This document shows positions 1 through 10,300 of a stretch of 64,000 bases of DNA, one piece after another (positions within the stretch are counted from its first letter, which is position 1; every line of letters starts with the position of its first letter). The DNA lies in assembly GCF_007744675.1 (NCBI RefSeq), contig NZ_CP036269.1:5931546-5995545 (forward strand), given 5' to 3'. The DNA is from Gimesia alba. Its GTDB lineage: Bacteria > Planctomycetota > Planctomycetia > Planctomycetales > Planctomycetaceae. A program made the position numbers and the translations under genes. Below the pieces are notes generated by a model, which was not told the origin of the DNA, ran no database searches, and saw only the letters and a list, made by a program, of their open reading frames with translations.

Positions 1-2
1 AA

Positions 3-881
3 GGCTGGTCGTACTGGTTGGGAACCATCCCCGCCGATCGTACAGAGATGTGGCGAATTTTTTATAACTACTATCTCAATTTAATCCGTGACAACGACCG
101 GATGTTGCAATCATTGCTGACAACGTGTGATGAACTGGATCTCTGGAAAAACACGATCTTCATCTTTACCGCCGATCATGGCGAATTGGGAGGCAGTCAT
201 GGTGGCTTGCGGGGGAAAGGACCATTTCCGTTTGAGCAACAATCGCACGTTCCTTTCATCATCGTACATCCGGATCATCAAGGGGGCCGAAGTTGTACTG
301 CCGTCACCAGCCATATCGACCTGTTACCAACTCTGGCCAGTCTGACAGAGCAACCCCTGGACGCACGTAAAAAAGCAACACAGGGCATGCCTGGTAAGGA
401 TATCTCGGTACTACTGGAGAATCCGGAAGCGGCTGCCGCAGATGCAATTCGAAAAGGGGCTCTCTTTAATTATGTCGGTCTGCAGACCATCGACGCCAAT
501 TACTTAAAGAAAATCGCCCCACTGCAGGCACATAGCAAGTTTGTTCCCCCACTCAAAGAGCTTCACCCCAATCTGAAAAAACGCGGCTTCCTGAATTTCG
601 TGTTTGACGGGCGCTATAAATATGCTCGGTATTACGCACCCAGTGAATTCAACATGCCAGAAACGCTCGAACAGATATATCAATACAACGATCTGGAACT
701 GTTTGACCTTTACTGTGACCCCCATGAAATGAACAACCTGGCGATGGAGCCGGAAGCAAACCGGGAACTGATCTTAAGGCTCAACGGCTTAATGAACGAA
801 TTGATGATGCAAGAAGTGGGCGTCCATGACGGCCAGTTTTTACCCGCAGCCGTTCGCCCCAAAGGGCCGATCAAGTTCTGA
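3..881 (+). CDS. Sulfatase, C-terminal part (cut by window start)
   Basis: The reading frame is open from the first bases of the window, so the gene starts upstream; a TTG at 18 is only an internal codon. About 290 residues of the second half of an alkaline-phosphatase-superfamily sulfatase are present. The segment TADHGELGGSHGG is the usual metal-binding Asp-His block of arylsulfatases, followed by a Lys-Gly-Pro-Phe stretch and VPFIIVHP, typical of the family. The C-terminal DLYCDPHEMNNLA block is the familiar 'ELYDLxxDPxExxNLA' sulfatase tail. The N-terminal Cys/Ser formylglycine motif lies outside the window, so activity and class cannot be judged. It is convergent with the following minus-strand operon, 41 bases away. 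Substrate unknown; a sulfated carbohydrate is likely by family. Confidence 0.9.
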   Translation, partial: GWSYWLGTIPADRTEMWRIFYNYYLNLIRDNDRMLQSLLTTCDELDLWKNTIFIFTADHGELGGSHGGLRGKGPFPFEQQSHVPFIIVHPDHQGGRSCTAVTSHIDLLPTLASLTEQPLDARKKATQGMPGKDISVLLENPEAAAADAIRKGALFNYVGLQTIDANYLKKIAPLQAHSKFVPPLKELHPNLKKRGFLNFVFDGRYKYARYYAPSEFNMPETLEQIYQYNDLELFDLYCDPHEMNNLAMEPEANRELILRLNGLMNELMMQEVGVHDGQFLPAAVRPKGPIKF

Positions 882-922
882 GCCAATCGGAAACAAGACT
901 TGAGATTGAAGACTCAACACGG

Positions 923-3529
923 TTATTTCTCAACCGGAATGAAGCGATAGATCGTATCGATGATACGATTATGGTGCTTCGTACGATTGACCGTGTTACT
1001 TTGCATGAGCAACACTCCCACCAAATCCCGTTCAAAGTCGACCCAGGCGACAGGGCCCGAATAACCGGGGTGTGACAAAATACGCGAATTACCGTTCACT
1101 TTACTGTCTTTAATCTGAAAGGCCAATCCGTATCGACCATTGGTTCCCGGCTGAGGTTGATAGAGTTGCTGTAATGCCTCCGCTTCAATCAGCTGTTTCC
1201 CATTGTGAATACCGTGATTCAGATGCAGCTGCATCAGCGTGCCGATATCATCGAGCGTCGAATAGACGCCGCCACCAGCTGTGGAAAACCGCTTGTTCTG
1301 TCTTTCGGCCACTTCCAGACCAAAGTTATCCGGCTCGAAGACGCCCGCTTTGCTCGACTGATACAAGGGTGCAAGCTTCTTCAGTTCCTCTTTCGTCGGC
1401 TGAATCGTTGAAGCCTTCAGATTGAGGGGTTTAAAGACACGGTTCTGCATCAGTTCGATAAATGTTTTCCCCGTAATTTTTTCAGCCACGCAGGCAGAGA
1501 GATCGATGGGGCGACCATACATCATCCGCGTCCCCGGTTCGACGACGAGCCCCAGTTTCAGACAGCCATTCACAAAATCCTCTGGCGTCTGCGGGAAGAC
1601 ATAGTCTTTGAGTTCCGGGCTGGATTTCTCAAGCTGTTTTTCCGACTTGAGCCAGTTATCGTTGGGAATTCCCGAAGTGTGACTGAGCACATGAGACAAA
1701 CGGACCGGCTGTTTCGGCTTAGCACCGTCGGGCAGTCGGATCTCGGCAAACTCCGGGAAAGTTTTCGCAATCGGATCATCAAACGTCAATAGACCGTCAT
1801 CCACCAGCGAAGCCATGAGTGTGGCGGTAAACAGTTTACCGGTCGACGCCAGCCAGCAGAGTTGATCCACGGTAAAGGGTTTCTTTGTTTCGATATCGAC
1901 GACGCCATGTGCTTCGCGCATGACAACCTTGCCACGATGAATAAGCAAAACAGAAATTCCAGGGTAATAACCTTCCTTGATCACCGCCTGAATTTTCGCA
2001 CGAATTGCGGCCCGGCCTTCATCGGTCAGATTCGTTTTTTCCGTTAGTTGAAAACCGGCAATCGGCATTTTGACTGCATACAGCGATGTTCGAGCGGTTA
2101 CATACAGCGTTTTGCGATCCGGACCACCAAATGCACAGTTCGCGGGCCCTTCAGGAAACGGAATCACAGCCCGTGTTTCCCCGTCCGGACTGATAACCTG
2201 AATGCAGCTCGCACGCGGACGTGTGACGTACAGATTCCCCTGCACGTCAACCGTCAATCCATCGCCGCCACTTGCAGGCTGATCTTCCCGCTGAATCAGT
2301 GAGCCGAAAACGCGCCCTTTTCCAATCCGGCCCGGCGATTTGATCGGATACGCCAGCAACTCAGCCTGTCCAGAAGGAAGCACATACAATGTTTTTTCAT
2401 CGGGAGAAAGCAACACGCCGTTACAGCGTGAAACATCGCTCACCAGTTTGGTGACTTTCCCCTCCGCCGAACAATAGAACACACCACTGGGGCCGGGATT
2501 CTTTTTCGAACCGCCGATGTCGCTAAAATAAACGCCGTCATGTGAGTCGAGTACGAGATCATTCACACGATGGAATGGTTTCCCTTCACAGGCTGCGGCG
2601 ATGATTTTGTATTTTCCTGTTTTGACATCATAGGCCACGATCTGCGCAGGTGCACCCTCCGTTTTCTGACTGCCCGACTGGCAGGCAAACAAGCGTCCGT
2701 CGGGATGAAAAAACAGACCGTTAGTCCGCAGACTCTCTTCGAGAAACGTGGACAGTGTGCCGTCAGTTAAAACGCGAAATACCTTTTCGGGGCGCAAGTC
2801 TGAAAAATAGACATTCCCTTGTGCATCGGCGGCGGGCCCTTCTGTGAACTGGAATCCGCCATGCAGTTTCTGCACTTCACCAAATTTACCGATGCCCGCG
2901 TGTTTTGAATTGGAAGCAGGTCTGATCCGCAGATTGCGAAATTTCAGCGCGCCTGCTGTTTCTCCTTCCGGTCCGCCGGAATCGCCACCCAGCCCGAAGG
3001 TCAGTTTGCGTTCGGCAATGTATTCAGCCTTCACAGTGAACTCACTGTCATTCACTGTCACTGCCATCACTGGGCCGTCGAACTGCACCTTAGCTCGATA
3101 CCATTGGCCGATATTGATCTGATGCGGTTTCTGGAGCAGGTTTTCCGACTCCCCCTTCTTTGCATGACCGAGTACACGAATCTGATCGCGGCTCACTACC
3201 AGATGCACAATGTGTCCGCGTTTCTGGGAGCCATTGAAAATAATACCGGCAAATTTCGCTTTGCCTTCCAGACGAAACTCGAACTCGACAATCCCGTCAC
3301 GCATAACGAAGCGGCGCATTTTGACGGGGCCATGACGACGCGGGCCGGATTCATATCCGCGCAAGACACCGTCCTGTGCCTGCCACGTTCCCAGTCCCCA
3401 GAACCATTCTGTTGAAAGCGGTTCCTGAAACGATTCCTGGAGCAGGACCAACGGCTCAGCTGCTTTCGTCGTTGCAGTCGCGGTGATACAGAGAATCAGG
3501 CAGAGTAAAATTCGCGTCAGCTTCTTCAT
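923..3529 (-). CDS. Exported three-domain protein: LamG-like + SMP-30/gluconolactonase-like propeller + serine beta-lactamase/esterase
   Basis: 868 residues with a Sec signal peptide (about residues 1-23, ending TKAAE). Residues about 28-205 look like a concanavalin-type beta-sandwich as in DUF1080/LamG proteins. Residues about 215-490 carry SMP-30/gluconolactonase-like propeller blades (GPAADAQGNVYFSD, RVNDLVLDSHDGVYFSD, DGLTVDVQGNLYVT). Residues about 510-868 form a class C beta-lactamase/esterase-type domain with the SxxK motif STGK (Ser562, Lys565), a downstream YGR where the family usually has YxN, and HPGYSG in place of the KTG/HxG box. The start overlaps the stop of the upstream sulfatase gene by 4 bases (ATGA), so translation is probably coupled. 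It likely acts in the periplasm on sugar lactones or esters; the substrate is not known. The Tyr-motif change leaves catalysis of the last domain open. Confidence 0.85.
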   Translation of the reverse strand: MKKLTRILLCLILCITATATTKAAEPLVLLQESFQEPLSTEWFWGLGTWQAQDGVLRGYESGPRRHGPVKMRRFVMRDGIVEFEFRLEGKAKFAGIIFNGSQKRGHIVHLVVSRDQIRVLGHAKKGESENLLQKPHQINIGQWYRAKVQFDGPVMAVTVNDSEFTVKAEYIAERKLTFGLGGDSGGPEGETAGALKFRNLRIRPASNSKHAGIGKFGEVQKLHGGFQFTEGPAADAQGNVYFSDLRPEKVFRVLTDGTLSTFLEESLRTNGLFFHPDGRLFACQSGSQKTEGAPAQIVAYDVKTGKYKIIAAACEGKPFHRVNDLVLDSHDGVYFSDIGGSKKNPGPSGVFYCSAEGKVTKLVSDVSRCNGVLLSPDEKTLYVLPSGQAELLAYPIKSPGRIGKGRVFGSLIQREDQPASGGDGLTVDVQGNLYVTRPRASCIQVISPDGETRAVIPFPEGPANCAFGGPDRKTLYVTARTSLYAVKMPIAGFQLTEKTNLTDEGRAAIRAKIQAVIKEGYYPGISVLLIHRGKVVMREAHGVVDIETKKPFTVDQLCWLASTGKLFTATLMASLVDDGLLTFDDPIAKTFPEFAEIRLPDGAKPKQPVRLSHVLSHTSGIPNDNWLKSEKQLEKSSPELKDYVFPQTPEDFVNGCLKLGLVVEPGTRMMYGRPIDLSACVAEKITGKTFIELMQNRVFKPLNLKASTIQPTKEELKKLAPLYQSSKAGVFEPDNFGLEVAERQNKRFSTAGGGVYSTLDDIGTLMQLHLNHGIHNGKQLIEAEALQQLYQPQPGTNGRYGLAFQIKDSKVNGNSRILSHPGYSGPVAWVDFERDLVGVLLMQSNTVNRTKHHNRIIDTIYRFIPVEK

Positions 3530-5496
3530 GGTTGAGCACTTTCAAAAGACCAGCTTTTCTCTCCGCTTCCCTTACCGGTAAAGCGGATTGTCTGAATTTC
3601 CACGGGAGACTCGCCAGCCGGTACATAGAGCCGTACGATTCCTGGTTTTCCCTCTACGGGGAGCGGCAAGTTGACGTCCTGCCACTGCTTGCCCCCCTTG
3701 AATGAATACTCCACAGTCTGTCCCGTTCGTGGAAATGTCTCCTGAGCCGCCGTCTTCCACTGCACTTTGCCAAAGCCGCCGGTGGCACTGCGGAGGCGAA
3801 GTTTCAACGTCAGCGGGCCGGGCAATTTGACCTGTGCCGTTCCGAGAAACGGCGTGCGACCATCGGCTTCAATCCGTGCGGCCCCTTTGACAATTGTCAG
3901 CTTACACATTTTCGGAACCAATCCGAACGCGGGGCCGCGTGAGGGTATTTTCAGACGTGGATTAAAATCAGGGTTAGGTTTGGGTGCGAGTGCTCCCGTC
4001 TCTTTGATGAATCCTTCAATCAGCGCATCGAGTTCTTTGACCTTGTCCGGCATTTTGGCAGCCAGGTTCGTCGTTTCGCCGATATCCTCTTTCAGATTGT
4101 AAAGTTCATACAGGTCCGGGTAATCGGGATGCGGTTCCCAGCGGCGGATCAGTTTATAATCACCCGCTCGCACCGAGACGGCGGGAATCAGATGCGGGAA
4201 CCAGGTAAAAAGTGCGTTTCGCTCCAGTGTTCCCTGTTGTAGTAACACCGGTAAGAAAGAAACGCCGTCCAGTATTTGCTCATCCGGCTTTTCAACCTGA
4301 ACGACATCCAGAATCGTCGGGTACATGTCGATGGGACCGACAACCGTATCCGAAAGAGAACCGGCCTTGATGTGCTTCGGCCAACGCACCATCAATGGCA
4401 CACGCTGTCCCCCTTCGTAGATCCTTCCTTTTCCTTCACGTAGCGGCGCGTTATTGGTGGGTGCTTCCGGCCCTGCCCACTTGCGGTAGCTTTGGATCGT
4501 TTTATATTTGGGATGCCTGGGAGTCACATTCCTCAATTTCGGATCGTCGGCACGCCAACTATGCGTATTGCCGCCATTATCCGAATAGAAGATAAACAGT
4601 GTCTTCTCAGTCAGATTCAATTCATCGAGCTTATCCAGCACGCGTCCCAGACTTTCGTCAACGTTCTGCAGCATCGACGCCATGACGGGATTGCGTTGTT
4701 CGCCGCGCGGGTCTTTTTTCTTTGCATATCGGGCCGTGTATTGTTCCTTATGCTGCCACGGACCATGCACGGAGTAATGCCAGAAATTCAGGTAAAACGG
4801 TTCTGCATGGTGGTTCTCAATGAACCGCAGTGCTTCGTCAGTCAGCCGATCCGTAATGTGCTCTCCTTCAGGACCATCTGTGATGTTGCCGACTTTGTGT
4901 CTTGCCGTCGGTTGTCCATCCGCGTGCACTCCGTATGGCGAAAAATAATTCGGCGGCCCCGGATCGGGGGCACAATGCCAGATTGTTTCGAAACCCTGCT
5001 TGTCGGGCCAATGCTGGGGCATCGCTCCCAAATGCCACTTTCCAAAATGGCCCGTACGATAACCGGCATCTCGGAGCACTTCCGCCAGGGTAATCAGTTT
5101 TGGATCAAGATAACGTTTACTTTCCGGATAGATATATTTTTTATTAGGCGACTTCTTTGTATCATAGCGAGGACCGCCCGGCTGGGGCGGGAGATGTCCA
5201 GTGGCACTGGTGATTCCGTGACGTGCAGAATACTGACCACTTAAAATGGAAGCCCGTGTCGGCGAACAGAGGGGCACGGCATACGCGTTCGTAAACCGCA
5301 TCGACTGCTTCGCCAGCCGTTCCATGTTGGGCGTTTCGTAGTATTGCGATCCGTAAACCGAACTGTCCATCCAGCCCATATCGTCAACCAGAAACAAAAC
5401 CACATTGGGTTTTGCGGGAGCATCAGCAAATGCCGGCACCAGTACAGAGAAAAACAGAACCAGACAGAATAACGATTTCCAAAGAGACGATTTCAT
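3526..5496 (-). CDS. Exported sulfatase with C-terminal beta-sandwich extension
   Basis: 656 residues from the ATG at 5496, chosen because a signal peptide starts there (MKSSLWKSLF, cleavage near AFADA); an upstream in-frame start would add 13 residues without sense. The formylglycine motif CSPTR (Cys77) and the N-terminal metal-binding LVDDMGW block are intact, and SDNGG supplies the second metal site. The sulfatase fold ends near residue 510. About 130 further residues (roughly 525-656) look like a beta-sandwich or carbohydrate-binding module with alternating hydrophobic strands, which most short arylsulfatases lack. It is the middle gene of a three-gene minus-strand operon (upstream sulfatase ending at 5580; downstream hydrolase overlapping by 4 bases). 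Likely a periplasmic polysaccharide sulfatase; substrate unknown. Confidence 0.93.
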   Translation of the reverse strand: MKSSLWKSLFCLVLFFSVLVPAFADAPAKPNVVLFLVDDMGWMDSSVYGSQYYETPNMERLAKQSMRFTNAYAVPLCSPTRASILSGQYSARHGITSATGHLPPQPGGPRYDTKKSPNKKYIYPESKRYLDPKLITLAEVLRDAGYRTGHFGKWHLGAMPQHWPDKQGFETIWHCAPDPGPPNYFSPYGVHADGQPTARHKVGNITDGPEGEHITDRLTDEALRFIENHHAEPFYLNFWHYSVHGPWQHKEQYTARYAKKKDPRGEQRNPVMASMLQNVDESLGRVLDKLDELNLTEKTLFIFYSDNGGNTHSWRADDPKLRNVTPRHPKYKTIQSYRKWAGPEAPTNNAPLREGKGRIYEGGQRVPLMVRWPKHIKAGSLSDTVVGPIDMYPTILDVVQVEKPDEQILDGVSFLPVLLQQGTLERNALFTWFPHLIPAVSVRAGDYKLIRRWEPHPDYPDLYELYNLKEDIGETTNLAAKMPDKVKELDALIEGFIKETGALAPKPNPDFNPRLKIPSRGPAFGLVPKMCKLTIVKGAARIEADGRTPFLGTAQVKLPGPLTLKLRLRSATGGFGKVQWKTAAQETFPRTGQTVEYSFKGGKQWQDVNLPLPVEGKPGIVRLYVPAGESPVEIQTIRFTGKGSGEKSWSFESAQP

Positions 5497-5579
5497 GTTG
5501 TTGCCTACCAAGCTAGATCGCGTTGAAATGATCAATCAGGACGAAACATTCACAAGCACTGTCGCGTAACACTTCACGC

Positions 5580-7058
5580 TTACAGATCTTTCTCCGTCGG
5601 TGGAAAACGTTTGCGGCTGTCGCTGTCGACTGGCTTTCCGCTACGCGTATTCCACCATTCGGCTGCCCGCTTTGGATCATAACTCGGATTGGGAATCGGC
5701 ATTCGGGCGTTGACACCCTGACGCCACACTTTCAGTTTCTGCTTCAAGTCTACGACACGCCCTTTCTTTTCGGATGCAAGATTTTTCGTTTCGCCGATAT
5801 CATTGCTGATCTGGTAGAGTTCGACATCGCCGGTACCATCGAGATACTCGATCAGTTTCCAATCCCGCTCACGAATGCTGCTCGCAGGTCGGTCGTGGTG
5901 GTAGTGGGGATAGTGCCAGAAGAGTGCGCTACGTTTGAGTTTTGCATCGGGATTTTTGAGTAAGGGTAGTAAACTCACCCCGTCGATCGTCTGATTTTTC
6001 GGAAGCGTGCCGCCGGCCAGCTCAACAAACGTGGGATAGAAGTCGTATGTGATCGTCGGCTCTGCACAGACGGTTCCGGGTTTTACAAGTGGCGGATACT
6101 TGATAATCAAAGGCACGCGAACGCCGCCTTCGTGCAGCGAGCCTTTTTCCCCTTTAAGCGGAGCCAGGCTTGAGACATTGTCATCCGCCTGTTCCCGGTA
6201 ATCGTAGCGACGATAGAGGCCCCCGTTGTCCGAGGTAAACACAACCATCGTATTGTCGCTCAATCCTTCGGCTTCGATGGCATCGACTATCCGACCGACC
6301 ATGTCATCGCAATGTTCAATCATGGCGGCATAAACCGGGTGTGGAAATTCGCGTTTCAGACTGGCTGACTTCTGTCGGTACTTCTCGACCTTTTCCGACA
6401 TCGCTCCCAGTGGAATGTGTACGGCGAAAGGAGAGAGCATCAGAAAGAATGGTTTTTGTTTGTTATCACGAATGAAATCGATACTTAGATCCGCTTCAAA
6501 ATCAGTTCGATACTGCCCCTGCTTCGGCTTCAAGTCGCGTCGTCCCTGCACCCGATACTTGCCGGGGAGATGTGGTCCGCCAATAACGGCTGAAAAATCG
6601 TATCCCTGTCGGTCAGGCTGAAACTGAGGTCCGTTGCCCAGATGCCATTTTCCGATATAGCCAGTCTCGTAGCCAGCGGAATTCAGCGATTCCGCAACGG
6701 TGACCGTATCGAGCGGCAAAGCCATTGTCGGACGCGGAGTAATCACACGTTCAAACGGTCGCCAGTGCCCGGCGATAAAATCGGTAATGCCGATGCGTGC
6801 CTGATTCTGTCCCGACTGCAACGCACACCGCGTGGGAGAGCAAACGGCACCGGCTGCATAAAAATCGGTAAACCGCATCCCTTCTTTAGCCAGCTGATCG
6901 ATCCGCGGCGTGTCCACAAAATCATTGCCATAACAGCCGACATCCTTCCAGCCCATATCGTCAATAAAAATGAGCACGATGTTAGGTCGCTCGGCAGCCG
7001 TCGTCGGTCCCGCAGCAATCAACATGAAAAATAAAGACAGAACCATCACGCGCGCCAT
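5580..7058 (-). CDS. Exported sulfatase
   Basis: 492 residues with signal peptide (MARVMVLSLFFMLIAAG, cleavage near TAAE). The formylglycine motif CSPTRCAL (Cys73) is intact, and the metal-ligand blocks FIDDMGW and TSDNGG are present, as is the C-terminal DVELYQISNDIGETKNLA block. The start is supported by GGAG eight bases before ATG. It is the first gene of the minus-strand operon 7058-923. The family hydrolyses sulfate esters after oxidation of the motif Cys to formylglycine by an anSME or FGE enzyme, neither of which is encoded here. Length and motifs match the ordinary arylsulfatase A-like group; substrate unknown. Confidence 0.94.
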   Translation of the reverse strand: MARVMVLSLFFMLIAAGPTTAAERPNIVLIFIDDMGWKDVGCYGNDFVDTPRIDQLAKEGMRFTDFYAAGAVCSPTRCALQSGQNQARIGITDFIAGHWRPFERVITPRPTMALPLDTVTVAESLNSAGYETGYIGKWHLGNGPQFQPDRQGYDFSAVIGGPHLPGKYRVQGRRDLKPKQGQYRTDFEADLSIDFIRDNKQKPFFLMLSPFAVHIPLGAMSEKVEKYRQKSASLKREFPHPVYAAMIEHCDDMVGRIVDAIEAEGLSDNTMVVFTSDNGGLYRRYDYREQADDNVSSLAPLKGEKGSLHEGGVRVPLIIKYPPLVKPGTVCAEPTITYDFYPTFVELAGGTLPKNQTIDGVSLLPLLKNPDAKLKRSALFWHYPHYHHDRPASSIRERDWKLIEYLDGTGDVELYQISNDIGETKNLASEKKGRVVDLKQKLKVWRQGVNARMPIPNPSYDPKRAAEWWNTRSGKPVDSDSRKRFPPTEKDL

Positions 7059-7351
7059 GATTTCAGCTCCCGTTGTTTAGAGTATTCCTGCTGCCACTGA
7101 AATGACAGATTTCTTACCGATTCAATACCACTTACATCTTACATGTAAACAGAGGCTGCAGAAATGGTAAAGTATTACATTGCAACTCATTATAAAAATT
7201 TGGAAAGCAGAAAAAACGGTAGATTTGTCTTCCCGAATTCATTGAGTCCAATAGAGAAAGAAAACACAGGGGGGGCCGATTGAAATGAAAGTATTGCGGA
7301 ATCTTTGGCGAGCAGAATACTTAAGTTACTCACTCAGCGATAATAAAAGTC

Positions 7352-10300
7352 CTATTCACCTGCCGGATAGCGATAGGGTGTAGCTGCTTCGTATAATTTC
7401 TGACGGTCCTGCAATTCGGTTTTCAAGTTGGCACTGGCAAGAGTAATTGCTTCCTGATTGGCCTTTAATGCTTCTTCATAATTGTCATTTTCGGCATAAG
7501 CCACCGCTAAAGCTGCCCAATGGGTTGCCTTGAAGTCAACCTGATAGTTGCTACTGCATCTTTTCCCAAATTCAGCTAGTTCAAGTGAACTTTTTTTATC
7601 TCTGAGTTCTGCATCATTACTTGCTGCTTTGATTTCCGCAGCAGCCATGATGACATCGAAATTCTCCCGATATTCTTTCATCGCTAATTCCAAAGCGACG
7701 AGTGCCTCTCGATATCTGCCCAGCTTGTATAATGCCAGACCTTGAAATTGCTGGAATTTTTCCAGTTCGGGCCACTTAGTAAGCGTTTCATTCGAGAGTA
7801 ATAACAGTTGATCGGCAAGCCCTTGGTCCCAATATAATTCACACAATTTGAATCTGGCTACAGCATCTTCCGGATCCGTTTCGACCCGCTTCTCCCAATA
7901 TGCAATACGCTCTTCAATCAGCGTTTCTTCCGTCGGCAGGTCATCTGCGGAAAGACGCCGGATCCTCACATTTTTCAGTTTCCAAACATACTCTGACGTA
8001 CATGGAAGTCGGGAGGATTTGCTTTTCGAATCGCTACTGAATATCAAATGAAACGGCTGCTGAAGGACTTCATTAAAACGAACGAAATCCGGGTAGTTCC
8101 CAAGCGTTACTTCACTTGAACGCTGTCTCATCTTCCAGTCAATCAAATGCATGCCTGGATTCATGATTCGAATCGATTGGGCGTTTTGTTCCATCTTCTG
8201 ATTTAAAGAATAGACTCTGAAACCGCAGTGAAGTTCTTCTGAGGTGCGGAACTCAATAGGAGTTTTTGCTTCAGGGTAAGACCAACTTCCACGAATACCT
8301 ACATAGAGGTCAGGTTTTTTTTCGGTTTTTTCGTCATCGTTCGCATTGAAATCAGTCCATCGAATACCGATTTCAGTCTTGCCGGCATAAGATGCCATTT
8401 GCTCAACATGAGCTTGAATCTGAAGAGGTGCTTCAAAATTTATCAGTGGCCGCGCCCAGGAGGACTTTGACTGAATCGTTTCTCGACAAATGAGCATATT
8501 TTGATCCTGCTCACTCCAGTCAATCTGATCACTACTGATTTCCCAGCCGAGACCTTTCTCGCGAAAACTCAATTCCACCCAGTCACCTTGGAAATATGCT
8601 TTGAGTTGCCTTAGCATTTCTCCGGTGTGCGAATAGTAGTGCCTGGCCAGATCATCTTTTGCGGTCAGTTTTAATGCCTGCCACTCTTTTTCCAATGGTT
8701 CAAGTTCGGATACGTTCGTATTGGCAGGCCACTGTTTTCGCAATTCTTGATCGAACTGCATGACGCGATCATGTACCTCTCCCTGGGCTGCAAAAAGCCT
8801 ATATAACAGAAACTTCCCAAGACGATGCTTATATTGAAGCTGAGAGAAATCAAGATCACCTTCAGCCGCCTTGTACTCGGCGATGGCATCTTGAGGACGA
8901 CCTATCTGTTCAAGGAATAATCCGATTCTTGTTCGGTAGTAAGCAGTATCTCCATATAATTTTTCATCTGGATGAGCCGCCCGGTATTTTGCGCGTCTGG
9001 CCAGAAATTCGTCCATGATTGAATCAGCACCAAAACTCTCAAGCTGTTTCCTGTCCTGATTAAATTCTCGTCTATTTAGGTATTGCAGCATGTCCACAAC
9101 AAAATAGGGCACAACGGTGTCAAATCGATTACTGTCAAGACATTTCTGAGCGAAGCTACGAAACTGACCTAAGCTACCTCCCCAGCGAGGTAACATGGAA
9201 CTCATGACGCTGTAATAGGAAGGGTAATGATCGAAACGTTTTTCCACACAGCGGCGAAACCAGTCAACAGGTTCATACTCCCTGTCCTGCCCCGCTAATG
9301 CGACAGAGATCAATTTATACGCAGGATACAAGGAATTCGGTCGCAATAAATAAGCGTATTCCAAATGAACCTTACCCATGCTCAAGTTTTTTTCGAAAAA
9401 ATCAACTTCGCCCCAATTCATATCTTTGGTCAATCTTCCACCTCGTCCATCCCATGCTCTTTCTACAAGGCGAACACCAACCAACCAATGCTTAATAAAT
9501 GGATCTATCTTCTTTGATTTCAAACAGCCGACCAATAATTCGTTGTGAAACAAGAAATCATTCTGATCCCAAATACCAGCTAATTTAAAATGCACACAAT
9601 CGTGCCATTGCTCTGTTTCTGATTCTGCCTCCAGCCAACGTAAAATGCTGACGATTAATGCGTGCCTTTGCCCCTCGCCCCCATAAGGTCTGCAGTCAAC
9701 GACAAACATTCGAAGATAGACTTGAACAATGGGCGGGTACTGGCTTTTTCGCAGTTTCTCGATGCAGTCTATCCACATTGCCTCAGCCGCGGCGGTATCT
9801 CCTGTTGCCTGATATAAAATATAGGCAACATAAGTACGCAATAAAGGATCCTTGGAATCCAGCTCAATCACCTGATTTGCTAACTGCAGCAGTTCGGCAT
9901 CGGATAAGGAATCAGGTTGCCCCGTCACTTTAAACAGATAAGCATGCAGAAACTTCTCACCCGCTTCTTTGACTGCTTCCTTGTCCGTAGTCAACTCACG
10001 ATACGCTTCCAATTCTTGTAGGCGGAATTGGAGATATTTCTCATTAAAGTCGCGGACCGTTGAACTATTTTCAGAGAGCGGTAAATCAATGGGTTGATTT
10101 AATGTTTTCCCTGCTTGATCTAATTTTAATTCTTTGGTTTTTTCACGTGCTTTCCTGGCAACCTGATAAATATCCTGGCTGAGTTCCAGATAATCGCCGT
10201 TAAAAAGATAAACGGGGCCATTCCCATAGTCAGGAATATCGAGTGGTTTTTCGGCACGCCGTTTGGAGTCACCATATCCAAGTCGACGAATCTCAGCAGC

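Noticed and set aside
4492-5244. A 250-codon plus-strand open frame
   Set aside because: Antisense to the sulfatase gene at 3526-5496, which has intact motifs and a signal peptide.
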